Positions 1 to 7,828 of a stretch of 21,417 nt of DNA are shown one piece after another. The notes beneath the pieces were generated by a model. That model saw only the letters and a program-made list of their open reading frames with translations. It searched no databases and was not told where the DNA came from. Source of the DNA: Euglena gracilis (Eukaryota > Euglenozoa > Euglenophyceae > Euglenales > Euglenaceae); NCBI GenBank assembly GCA_900893395.1, contig CAAHFI011763899.1, positions 1 to 21,417 of the forward strand, read 5' to 3'. The position numbers were made by a program, and so were the translations under genes. How positions within the stretch are numbered: position 1 is the stretch's first letter; every line of letters starts with the position of its first letter.

Positions 1-135
1 GGGGGGGGGGGTTGAAAATTCAAAAAAATAAGCAAACGGCCGAGGATGATTCCCCAGGGCCTCATATAAGCCGATGAAAAACGACACACACGCATTAAAT
101 GTAACTTGCTTAACGACGGAGGGCCCCAAAATACA
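1..135 (+). repeat. G-rich module M, tail only (M0)
   Basis: The window opens inside the G tract of an M module, followed by the A-rich link, the shared CCCAG motif at 39-93 and the tail ending in 'ggccccaaaata'. The left part lies outside the window. It matches 11705-11837. Confidence 0.85.
39..93 (+). other. Recurring ~50-bp motif N (first of 14 instances)
   Basis: A recognisable core, 'GAGGgaTGATgCCCCAG', then a short CCTC/CCCA-TA-AGCCG stretch, then 'GAAAAA' and a CA-rich ACACACACGC tail. I find it at about 39-93, 4963-5030, 6071-6140, 8552-8620, 10949-11003, 11309-11378, 11741-11795, 15861-15903, 16548-16615, 18925-18979, 19290-19357, 19722-19777, 20302-20350 and 21152-21208. All are on the same strand, although they sit in different modules (M, U, the linker and Z). 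Its function is unknown. Confidence 0.75.
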
Positions 136-447
136 AAATCCTTGTGTATCCAAGTCGTTTTGAGGGGCAAATCCCTTGTGTTTCCAAGTCGTCTTGGGGG
201 CAAATCCCATTGTTGCTCAAATGTCCGAGGGCCCCAAAAACTGTCTCAGGGCCCAAAAATAGCAAAATCCCTTGTGTTTCCAAGTCGGGGGGGGGGCAAA
301 TCCTTTGTGTTTCCAGGTCGTTTTGGGGGGCAAATCCCTTTGTTGCTCAACTGTCTCACGGCCCAAAAATGATGAAATCCCTTGTGTTTCCAAGTCGCTT
401 TGCGCAAATCCCTGGCCTCAAAATAACCAAATCCCTTGTGTTCCTTG
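134..447 (+). repeat. Minisatellite, CAAATCCCTTGTGTTTCCAA units
   Basis: Irregular tandem units of about 33-35 bp, each carrying a version of 'CAAATCCCTTGTGTTTCCAA' followed by GTCG and a G run, with longer variants containing 'TTGTTGCTCAA' and 'GGGCCC'. I count about eight full or partial units. Open frames here in several phases are products of the repeat. Confidence 0.8.
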
Positions 448-571
448 TGTGCCAACATCAAAAAAGTGGGGGGGGGTCCGGTCATGGCAGTAGCTTTGGC
501 CTGGGGGGTGGGGTGGTGGGGGTCGACCACATGGTCGGCCCACGGTCGCCTCGGTCGCCCTCCGTCGCCCT

Positions 572-738
572 CGGTCGTGGGGGGGGGACCGAGGGTGACC
601 GAGCTTCTCTTGTGGGGGTCGACGAGGGCGACCACGGTCGACCCCCACCCCACAACCATACCCCCCCCCTTTGCAAAGTCGTCGCCCTCGGTCGACCCCA
701 CAACCGAAGCTCGGTTGTCCTCGGTCCCCCCCACGACG
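572..738. repeat. GC-rich inverted repeat, ~60-bp arms
   Basis: Left arm 572-633 and right arm 680-738 are reverse complements with few mismatches. Both read CGGTCGTGGGGG..., ACCGAGG, ACCGAGCTTC, TTGTGGGGGTCGAC, GAGGGCGACC on one strand or the other. The spacer is about 46 bp and C-rich. As single-stranded DNA or RNA it would fold into a strong hairpin. Short GGTCGCCCTC repeats lie just upstream (541-575). Confidence 0.8.
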
Positions 739-805
739 ACCCCCCCCCCCCGCAAAGAGGTGTTCTGTGACTGGGTGAGAGGTTAGTGGAAATGAGCGAG
801 GAGAA

Positions 806-1111
806 TACCATGCCCCCCCCCCCGAGTTAGTCACCCCCCCTATTGGGGCCCCAGGTAAAAAAAAATCCGAAGGGAAACATTTTCTGTGAAAAAAAAAGCC
901 AAAATTGGACACCCACAATTCTTTGCTTGTTGCCATCCATGAAAAGTGCCCTGGAATTTCCAAAAACAACCTTGAAACCCCCCAAGGCTTTGGGTGGGGG
1001 CAAAATTTGGGCAAAAATTGCTCCCCCCCGAGTTAGTCACCCCCCCCTTATTATCACCTTGGCGGAATTTCCCTTCCAGGGGGGTGACTAACTGGGGGGG
1101 GGGGCACGGTA
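806..1111. mobile_element. Small TIR element (MITE-like)
   Basis: Ends are inverted repeats of about 33 bp: 806-840 reads TACCATG, a C run, GAGTTAGTCAC, a C run. The reverse complement of 1079-1111 reads TACCGTG, a C run, CAGTTAGTCAC, a C run. A further direct copy of GAGTTAGTCACCCCCC lies inside at 1030-1047. The interior has no coding potential. I see no convincing target-site duplication. Size and structure fit a non-autonomous DNA transposon, but the superfamily is unknown. Confidence 0.6.
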
Positions 1112-1141
1112 AAATGCCAGGGGGCATGTGTGTGTTCTGGT

Positions 1142-1331
1142 GTTGCCTTCTTTGGCGTGCTAGTGACGTTACTGCTGCGTGGAAAATGAGCGAGGCTCAC
1201 CTTCTGAGACAAGAACTGTGTTTGGGCCAAGTGTTAGGGGGAGGGTGTGGCTCTTGTTGCCTTCGTTGGCGTGTTTGTCTCGGGTGGTTCTTGTGCTGCC
1301 TTCCTTGGTGTGTGTGTCTCGTGTGGGGAGG
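1142..1331 (+). repeat. Short direct repeats, GTTGCCTTCgTTGGCGTG
   Basis: A motif close to GTTGCCTTCGTTGGCGTG occurs at 1142, 1256 and 1295. The last two lie in adjacent ~38-bp repeats that also share GTCTCG and GTGG. They overlap the minus-strand gene-like frame and account for its Thr/Pro-rich end. Confidence 0.6.
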
Positions 1332-1888
1332 AGGTTGTGTGGCGCAGGTACGCAGCCTTGACGGCCTGCCGGACTATTTGCGCTTGGGTTGGTTGGATTG
1401 GATTGTATCTTGTTGGGACAACGGTTTGGTGTTGAGGTTTGTTGCCCAGCCTCACAACGTCCTCGCCGTCGTTTGCACAGTTTGCGGTGAAATGGGGTTT
1501 GTATTTAGTTTGAGTAGGGAGAGTGAGAGCCTCTGGAGGAGCCACACAAGCAGTTTCGATATCTCTTTCGCTCGTGTCGCTAGTGTCAAGGAGAGAGGCC
1601 TTGCCAGACCTCTGCTTCGGTTTGGCGTTGCTGCCAGCCCTCCCGCTGCCCCAGCAAGGCTTTGAGTAGGGTGGACATCAGTGTGCGGTCTTCCTTGCCC
1701 AGTCCCCCGAAGCAGTCAAGACGAAGGCAGTGAGCCGCCACCCCCGCTTTGCACAGGCGGCATCCTATTTCCGGTGTTTTTCGGCTTCTTGCCTCTCCTA
1801 CCAGGCTTGCAGTGGGTGGCACGACCAAGAGGGTTGCTTGGAATTTGGGTGAGGCGAATGGTGACGTCGATTGCCACGGGTCCGTCAC
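1234..1888 (-). pseudogene. Unrecognised gene-like fragment, Cys/His cluster
   Basis: The minus strand has two protein-like open stretches in different frames, 1888-1586 and about 1602-1234, which overlap in order but not in phase. The first (100 residues from an ATG at 1888) has a compact cluster C43-x2-C46-x6-H53-C54-x4-C59-F60, then a charged, helix-like region with LLKALL. The second is rich in Thr, Pro, Gln and Asn. Composition is balanced and unlike the Gly/Pro products elsewhere in the window. Cys spacing recalls short zinc ribbons at the C-termini of some cut-and-paste transposases, but too weakly to name a family. It occurs only in X1. It could be a decayed gene, an exon pair of a host gene, or chance. 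No promoter or intact start context is visible. Confidence 0.33.
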
Positions 1889-2240
1889 TGTTCAGTCGTG
1901 TAATAAAAAAACATCGCCGGGGCAGGTGTTGTCGTCATGTCAGCCATGTCACGTTCATCACCTGTTTGTTGTGCTGCAAGACTTTCTTCTGTTGTGTCCA
2001 AGACTTTCTGAACTTCCCTGGCGCAACTTTGTGGCTTCCAAGCCAAGAAAGTAACGGCACAATCCCCTGGCGTTCGGAGACCCAAAAATTAGGAACGGCC
2101 AATCCTAATTTTGAGTACCTTCTCCCTGCTCCCATTAGTGCAAGAACAATGTTCAAATGCTTCATATTTGCTAGAAAATACTGCTCTTGTCCAAGGATTT
2201 TGTTGTTTTTTTAATTCTGATCGATCTGCTTTCAGGATGT
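1864..2240 (+). other. Unique-looking stretch of X1, no gene seen
   Basis: Ordinary base composition without G runs, repeated exactly in order at 12771-13147. It contains a perfect 10-bp inverted repeat (2085-2112) and a T-rich tract ending in CAG at about 2235 that resembles a splice acceptor. No frame gives a recognisable protein. Confidence 0.6.
2085..2112. repeat. Perfect 10-bp hairpin AAAATTAGGA/TCCTAATTTT
   Basis: Arms 2085-2094 and 2103-2112 with an 8-base loop. There is no following T run, so it does not look like a terminator. The X2 copy is at 12992-13019. Confidence 0.75.
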
Positions 2241-3790
2241 GAGTGAACTTGTCCGAAGTAAAGTACAATCGCACAATTTCTTCTGTATTTCCCTTTTTTC
2301 TGCTTTGTTCCCTGCCTTTGATGCCAGAGAAACGGGGTGGTTTGAAATTTCTGGGAGAATTTTTTCGACAACCCCAAATGAAGGTTTCTGAACAAAATTG
2401 TGCATGTGTGAGGAAAAAAACACAGCCAAACCTGTGTCACCAGGGATTTTCAACATTCTTTCTGTCTTCGTCGACCCCAAAAACGGAGGTCAGCCCCAAC
2501 CTTTTGTCGAAAAATTTTCAATTAATTGAAGACCCGAATCAGGATTTTTTTTCAGTTTTTTCACATTTTTCCCTTGAGGTTTGGCAAGATCACCAAGATG
2601 TCTCTCATTTGGGGGGAAATCAACTTCTTTAAAACAAAAAAATAGGCAAAATGACCCATTTTTTTGGAATCAACACCCCCAAAAACCCAGGCAACGAGTC
2701 ATTTTCGATCAATGAGCTCACGAAAAACCAGAAAATTTGAGTGCTCAAAACTAGAGATTCCCCCTCCTTTTTTTTTGCCTTGGTAAAAACTGTTGAAAAC
2801 TACTAGGACCCCGTACCCTCGGTTGGGCGTGCTGTCGGGCCACCTAATGTGCTCCGGCAGGGGGTTTTTGAGGTCGGCGGTTCCAAAAAGATCGTCCGTT
2901 TTTGGTGGCCGACCACCGAGAACGAGCAAACAGCCCCCGGCAATTTTCAGGCTCACATCCCAAATGCCTCAAAAATCCCAGAGAGGCAGGGGTGCCATAT
3001 CTCCGACTCGGTGCGTGGTTTGGGCCACCTGATGTGCTCCGTAAGGGGTTTTTGAGGTCGGCGGTTCCAAAAACGTCGTCCATTTTTGGTGGCCGACCAC
3101 CCAGGGCCGGCAAACGGCCCCAGGGAATTATCTTGCCGGTCGAATATTCCGGGAATGGGGGGGGTGGCACATCACCGATTGGTGCGTGGTTCGGTCCACC
3201 TAGTGTGCTCCGGCAGGGGGTTTTCGAGGGCGGCGGTTCCGAAAACCTCGCCCACTGTTGGTGGCCGGCCACCAAAACTTGGCAAACGGCCGCCAAAAGC
3301 TGCTTAAAATCAGGGAAGTCGCTTAAAATTTCTGGGTTACCCGGGAGTTGGGGGCCAAAAAATGTACCAGACACAGGTTTTTGAGGGTGCTGAATCCAAA
3401 AAAGTGGGTCATTTGGCTTAATTTTTCGTTTTACGAAACTCGATTTTCCCAATTTGAGGGACATTTTGGCCGTCGTGGCCCCAAATTTAAAAGGAAAAGG
3501 GAGGAAACCACAGGAAAAACGCTGGTGCAACGTTGGTTGAAAAAGTTCAGGGCAAGTTGGGAACCCCCCCGTTTTTGGGGTCACCAAAATCACAAAAAGC
3601 GTCGAAAACAAATGGTTGCACAGTTTTTCGTGCGAAATTTGCAACAAAAAAAACTGCGCAATTCTCTTGCGCGGGAAGGTGCATGAAAAACTCTGGCCTT
3701 TTTCCTTTTGAAATAAGTGTGGCCAGGCACAAAACATTCAAAGATGAAAAACACCGAAGATTGTTCAATTATTTAAATTCTGGTCATGGA
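2240..3790. repeat. Long imperfect foldback structure, X1
   Basis: The reverse complement of the left arm (about 2240-2691) aligns by eye with the right arm (about 3372-3790). The inner ends are clearest: 2648-2691 reversed gives CAGGTTTTTG-GGGTG-TG-ATCCAAAAAA-TGGGTCATTT, as at 3373-3410. Outward, blocks such as GACAT-TTGG and CCGTTTTTGGGGTC recur in order with increasing divergence. The middle holds three direct repeats. It resembles a foldback-type element or an old inverted duplication. Open frames here on both strands show no known domain. Confidence 0.65.
2820..3300 (+). repeat. Three ~180-bp direct repeats with central palindromes, X1
   Basis: CCACCTaaTGTGCTCCG and the following block recur at 2840, 3025 and 3196 (spacing 185 and 171). 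Each unit contains GTTTTtGAGGtCGGCGGTTCC and then a palindrome: GGTGGCCGACCACC at 2904 and 3088, and the perfect GGTGGCCGGCCACC at 3260. An open frame at 2902-3384 simply reads through the repeats (G-A-W-F-G-P-P recurs), so I do not call it a gene. Confidence 0.85.
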
Positions 3791-3799
3791 GAATGAAAA

Positions 3800-4300
3800 C
3801 ACCTTGGAAACCAACACACCTTGGTAACAAGAGCAATCCGACAATTTAGATCCTTGGGGTGGACATTTCCGAGCTTGGGTCCAAGGCACCCGGACTCAAT
3901 TGGGGCCAATCCTTCTGAGTCTTCCCGTCCAAACGAGAAGAATCGGAAGGATTCACCCATTATTAATCTCGGCGATGATAAGTGGAAATGGCAAAGCTGA
4001 AAGAAACAGCGTATGCAGACAACATATGTTGTTCCTGAGAAGATTCTCTATCCATCGATACAATTGTCAGGTCCTGCATCCCAAAGGATCAAGAGTTCCG
4101 GAGTTGGTCCAAGCTTTTTTTTTGGTCAAGCACTGCGATGCGGCAACAAAGTCGGCGACGCAAGCAAAGGTGCCCTCGACTTACCCCAAGTTTTAAGCAC
4201 CCGCATGCCCCAAAGAACACGTCAAGGTATTGATCCCCTTTGCCCAAGCTTTTAGGTGGCCCGGTCGGCTGCCGCTGAACAAACCTACCCACTTTCTCCG
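3800..4300 (+). other. Low-repeat stretch with overlapping open frames, X1
   Basis: Normal composition. Several overlapping frames stay open for 80-100 codons (3900-4196 and 4013-4255 on +, 4089-4469 on -), and one without a start codon (about 3850-4000) has a charged, coding-like composition. None gives a domain I recognise. It may be a decayed coding fragment. The X2 copy (14714-15214) differs by at least one base that shifts frame near 15041, which argues against a maintained gene. Confidence 0.3.
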
Positions 4301-4496
4301 CAGCGTGTCCCAATGGTGCCTTAGTAATGCACTGTGAATTTGCGAATGGCAAGAATGCGCCTGTTGAAATATTGTTCTTCAATAAAAAGCCAGCTAGCCC
4401 CGTCCGAAACTTTTGTGGCTGATGGGGAAGTGCGATGAAAGAGTCTCTTTTTAGGAGGCTGAAATGCATCCGCTTTGGGTGCTTTTTGGTATAAAT
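4300..4496 (+). repeat. K-family repeat, X1 (truncated)
   Basis: The sequence from 4355 aligns with 9398-9480 at roughly 75-80% by eye: AAGCCAGC-AGCCCC-TCC-AACTTTT and GAAGTGCGATGAAAGA are shared. Just upstream, 'cgtgtcccaatggtgccttagtaatgca' (4301-4328) resembles the 3' part of unit U. The copy is cut at about 4496, where the U array begins. Confidence 0.65.
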
Positions 4497-4918
4497 ACCC
4501 CCCCTCAGCCGGGGCTTCAGGCGAAAAAAATAATCCCCTGGGGGATGTTATTTGGGGGGGTTACCATGATCTAAGAGTTTTTGTCGGTGATTTTGAATGT
4601 GGGGGGGGGGTAAGTCCGGGGGTTTTCATGTCATTCTGACCTCAAAAAAAAAACAGCAAAAAAATAATTCCCCGGAGAGCCGATGCCCAAAACAAGAAAG
4701 CTCGTATTTTGTCCAATCCTGCTCCAACTTGCTTGAAAAGACAGGCAAAATCCAAAGGACGTCCCTTTGGATGTGCCTGGGGGGGGGGCCATCACCGGGT
4801 CAGATCATGGCTCAAAAAGAATAAATACTCAAATGATGAAATGTATCAAAAAAAAATTGGCGGGCTGGGTCCTGACACACCCACGTCGACAGTTGTGAGT
4901 TTCACTTTTCACTTTCGC

Positions 4919-4952
4919 TTTCGCCTGGAGCGGGACAGAGCGCCAGGCGAAA
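4919..4952. repeat. Conserved 10-bp hairpin in unit U
   Basis: TTTCGCCTGG (4919-4928) pairs perfectly with CCAGGCGAAA (4943-4952) across a 14-base loop. The same stem is intact in every U copy that reaches this point: 6031-6062, 8510-8543, 11267-11300, 16505-16538 and 19248-19281. The loop is 12 bases in the second unit, 14 elsewhere. Motif N follows about 10-15 bp downstream each time. Confidence 0.8.
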
Positions 4953-5421
4953 TTCGTGGGATCCGAGGGCTGATGCCCAGTTCCCACTATTGGCCGAAAA
5001 AGGTTACACCTAAACACACACACGCACATCACCACCGTTTGAAAAAATCTCGAACGTGCAATTTTGGAAAGCAATGGGTGACCAACTTTTGCCGGAGTGG
5101 GGTCCGGGGGGAGATCGACGTTGTTGGTTTTTCTGGCTGTTCACACATAAGAGTGACCCTAGAAAAAGCGGTGGCGGGCTTGGGCCACATATATTGCAAA
5201 AAATGGAGCCCACACTGGTTGACTCTTCTCCCTTGGGAACATTGCTCACCCGCTTGAGGTTTGGGAAGTTGAAAAACTTGAAATGAATGCCTTTGGTCGG
5301 AGGGTCCGGGCTGTAGGTTGCATCCAATCTGGCCGTTCACGCAAATCATGCAAGGTGAAATGAAAAGCATTGGGGGCTGGAAAGCATCAAAGGTTGGCGG
5401 GGGGACTTTCACCTTCGCGGG

Positions 5422-5472
5422 GGGGGGGTCCGTGGGGGGTCCGGGGAGGACGGGGGGTCCGGGGGGGGGGAG
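5422..5472 (+). repeat. GGTCCGGGG G-run tract in unit U
   Basis: Alternating G runs and GTCC/GGAC steps, with many runs of four or more G close together, which is G-quadruplex-compatible. Relatives lie at about 6530-6583, 9014-9067, 15640-15693, 15905-15958 and 17005-17053, with varying run lengths. Confidence 0.75.
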
Positions 5473-5625
5473 TTGGTGTTTTCTGGCCGCACACACATTT
5501 TTCCGCAATGTGTCCCAATGGTGCCTAAGGAATGCAAAGGGGGGCTTTTGGCGCTGTTTTTGCTCCTACGGAACTTCGGAAAATTTTCGAAAATTTTTGG
5601 GAAATAATCCCCCCCCCGAGCCCGG

Positions 5626-6738
5626 GGGGCTTCAGGCGAAAAAAATAATCCCCTGGGGGATGTTATTTGGGGGGTTACCATGATCTAAGAGTTTTTGTCG
5701 GTGATTTTGAATGTGGGGGGGGGTAAGTCCGGGGGTTTTCATGTCATTCTGACCTCAAAAAAAAAACAGCAAAAAAATAATTCCCGGGAGAGCCGATGCC
5801 CAAAACAAGAAAGCTCGTATTTTGTCCAATCCTGCTCCAACTTGCTTGAAAGACAGGCAAAATCCAAAGGACGTCCTTTGGATGTGCCTGGGGGGGGGGG
5901 CCATCACCGGGTCAGATCATGGCTCAAAAAGAATAAATACTCAAATGATGAAATGTATCAAAAAAATATTGGCGGGCTGGGTCCTGACACACCCACGTCG
6001 ACAGTTGTGAGTTTCACTTTTCACTTTCACTTTCGCCTGGAGCGGGACAGCGCCAGGCGAAATTCGTGGGATCCGAGGGCTGATGCCCCAGTTCCCACTA
6101 TTGGCCGAAAAAGGTTACACCTAAACACACACACTCACATCACCACCGTTTGAAAAAATCTCGAACGTGCAATTTTGGAAAGCAATGGGTGACCAACTTT
6201 TGCCGGGAGTGGGGTCCGGGGGGGATCGACGTTGTTGGTTTTTTCTGGCTGTTCAACATAAGAGTGACCCTAGAAAAAGCGGTGGCGGGCTTTGGGCCAC
6301 ATATATTGCAAAAAAATGGAGCCCACACTGGTTGACTCTCTCCCTTGGGAACATTGCTCACCCGCTTGAGGTTTGGGAAGTTGAAAAACTTGAAATGAAT
6401 GCCTTTTGGTCGGAGGGTCCGGGCTGTAGGTTGCATCCCAATCTGGCCGTTCACGCAAATCATGCAAGGTGAAATGAAAAGCATTGGGGGCTGAAAGCAT
6501 CAAAGGTTGCGGGGGGACTTTCACCTTCGCGGGGGGGGGGGTCCGTGGGGGGTCCGGGGAGGACGGGGGGTCCGGGGGGGGGAGTTGGTGTTTTCTGGCC
6601 GCACACACATTTTTTCCGCAATGTGTCCCAATGGTGCCTAAGGAATGCAAAGGGGGGCTTTTGGCGCTGTTTTTGCTCCTACGGAACTTCGGAAAATTTC
6701 GAAAATTTTTGGGAAATAATACCCCCCCCCCTCGAGCC
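5626..6738 (+). repeat. Unit U2
   Basis: Second full unit. A 2-bp deletion in the hairpin loop (near 6049) and several run-length changes separate it from U1. Confidence 0.93.
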
Positions 6739-7055
6739 GGGGCTTCAGGCGAAAAAAATAATCCCCTGGGGATGTTATTTGGGGGGTTACCATGATGTTA
6801 AGAGTTTTTGTCGGTGATTTTGAATGTGGGGGGGGGGTAAGTCCGGGGGTTTTCATGTCATTCTGACCTCAAAAAAAAAACAGCAAAAAAATAATTCCCG
6901 GGAGAGCCGATGCCCAAAACAAGAAAGCTCGTATATTGTCCAATCCTGCTCCAACTTGCTTGAAAAGACAGGCAAAATCCAAAGGACGTCCCTTTGGATG
7001 TGCCTGGGGGGGGCCATCACCGGGTCAGATCATGGCTCAAAAAGAATAAATACTC
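6739..7055 (+). repeat. Unit U3, left part
   Basis: Matches the first 317-320 bp of U1 and U2 up to 'aataaatactc'. It is resumed at 8422 with 'aaatgatgaaatg', so the TIR element splits this unit with no visible loss of unit sequence. Confidence 0.9.
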
Positions 7056-7129
7056 TATATCAAGAAAGGACAAAGCCGGTGACCCCCACACCGGACTCAG
7101 GACAAGCCGGTGAGGGGGGGTCTTGCTAT

Positions 7130-7178
7130 AAGTCGGTGACCCCCCCACCGGACTCAGGACAAAGCCGGTGACTCCCTA
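7130..7178 (+). repeat. Left terminal inverted repeat
   Basis: About 49 bp, nearly identical to the reverse complement of 8372-8421. A second, slightly shorter copy of the block lies outside it at 7071-7117. Confidence 0.82.
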
Positions 7179-7224
7179 ATGAGGAAAATTCTGTTTTTCA
7201 TCATTGGTTTCTTGTTTCCATTAG

Positions 7225-7580
7225 CCAAAATGATGCCGGCACAGGCCGTTGTGGTAGCTGAGGCTGGCTTGGGACCCACGCCCACCCCCAGTGCCCTTTT
7301 GGCAAGGTTGAAAGAATTTACGGAATCCCCAATGAAAAAAGAACCTGTGGATACAGTGCTTTTTGGGGATATTTTTTTTTACAGAATCTGCACCTCAGCC
7401 TGATGGCAGTGCCAAAAATCAAAAGGGGGTATTCTACCAAATTTCCAGAAAATTTGTGATGTGAGGCTGCAAAACTGATCACCTGGACGAGCACATGTGC
7501 GCTTTTGCAAAGCATGTGCTCACAATGCACGCCATCTTTGACACAGAAGCAGAAAAGATTGCCCATAAGGCCCAAAGGTA
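7225..7580 (+). pseudogene. Unrecognised gene fragment upstream of PHD piece
   Basis: From about 7225 the plus strand reads as normal protein (an Ala/Val/Glu stretch, then P-T-P-T-P, then L-L-A-R-L-K-E-F-T-E-S-P-M-K-K-E-P). A T-rich tract ending in ACAG (7371-7384) follows, then a second open stretch with a charged, helix-like segment (D-H-L-D-E-H-M ... E-A-E-K-I). The frame is interrupted more than once, so this is not an intact gene. T-rich tracts ending in AG at about 7222 and 7384 resemble splice acceptors, and a very short intron is possible. An ATG at 7179 precedes a hydrophobic stretch, but that lies in the presumed non-coding part just inside the left TIR, so I do not call a signal peptide. 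Family unknown. Confidence 0.35.
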
Positions 7581-7612
7581 GCTTCTGTGTCGGTAGGCTG
7601 GGATACCCATGT

Positions 7613-7828
7613 ACCCGTTCCCCGAGCTAAAGGGGGGTTGGTACGCCGTGGCGAGGGGGTCCGAATAGGGGGGGGGGGAGGGGGGGTAAATGGCGTGGCG
7701 AGGGGGTCGGCGACCAGGGGGGGGGAGGGTGTACCATGGTCGCCAACAAAATTTTCGTTCAAAAAATCGCGAAAATCGCCGGTGGCGTGGCGAGGGGGTC
7801 CGGCTAGGGGGATATGCACCCGTTCCCC
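7613..7828. repeat. G-rich insertion between ACCCGTTCCCC repeats
   Basis: Direct repeats ACCCGTTCCCC at 7613-7623 and 7818-7828 bracket about 200 bp that splits the gene-like sequence. Inside, GTGGCGAGGGGGTC occurs three times (7648, 7695, 7787) with long G runs between. The repeats could be a target-site duplication of a nested insertion or two ends of a local duplication. Confidence 0.5.

Larger units (their letters stand above)
1..4496 (+). repeat. Segmental duplication X, copy 1
   Basis: This block reappears at 11703-15408 in the same order and orientation. The match is at offset about 11702 for the first kilobase and exactly 10907 from 1864 onward for several hundred bases. The drop in offset reflects 814 bp (1050-1863) present only here. 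Other differences I can see are mostly single-base changes in G, C, A or T runs. At 4487-4496 it stops matching X2 and joins the U array. Confidence 0.93.
4511..5625 (+). repeat. Unit U1
   Basis: First full unit. Key internal points are the hairpin 4919-4952, motif N at 4963-5030 and the GGTCCGGGG tract at 5422-5472. Confidence 0.93.
4497..7055 (+). repeat. Tandem array of 1.11-kb unit U
   Basis: Two complete units and a partial third, starting at GGGGCTTCAGGCG: 4511 (length 1115), 5626 (length 1113) and 6739 (interrupted after 317 bp). Units are almost identical apart from run lengths. Each holds an A-rich part, a hairpin, motif N, a TTTTCTGGC block and a GGTCCGGGG tract. Open frames recur in each unit but are not conserved in phase, so I call no gene. 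Confidence 0.95.

Noticed and set aside
418-1014. Long minus-strand open frame across the GC hairpin
   Set aside because: Gly/Arg/Pro-rich low complexity that crosses a minisatellite, an inverted repeat and a MITE-like element; the X2 copy has a different frame because of run-length changes.
994-1665. 223-codon plus-strand open frame rich in Cys, Trp and Gly
   Set aside because: It is the complement of the more protein-like minus-strand frame, starts inside the MITE-like element and follows the GTTGCCTTC repeats.
2844-3737. 297-codon minus-strand open frame
   Set aside because: It runs through the three ~180-bp repeats and one foldback arm, repeats its own peptide, and is broken into shorter frames in X2.
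4355-4438. Apparent protein similarity between 4364-4438 and 9406-9480 ending at the same stop
   Set aside because: Comparing codons by hand, differences fall mostly at second positions rather than third, the opposite of protein-level constraint. It is DNA-level repeat similarity.
7179-7224. Hydrophobic N-terminus resembling a signal peptide
   Set aside because: It lies between the TIR and a T-rich tract ending in AG, so it is more likely non-coding or intron-like than a true leader.
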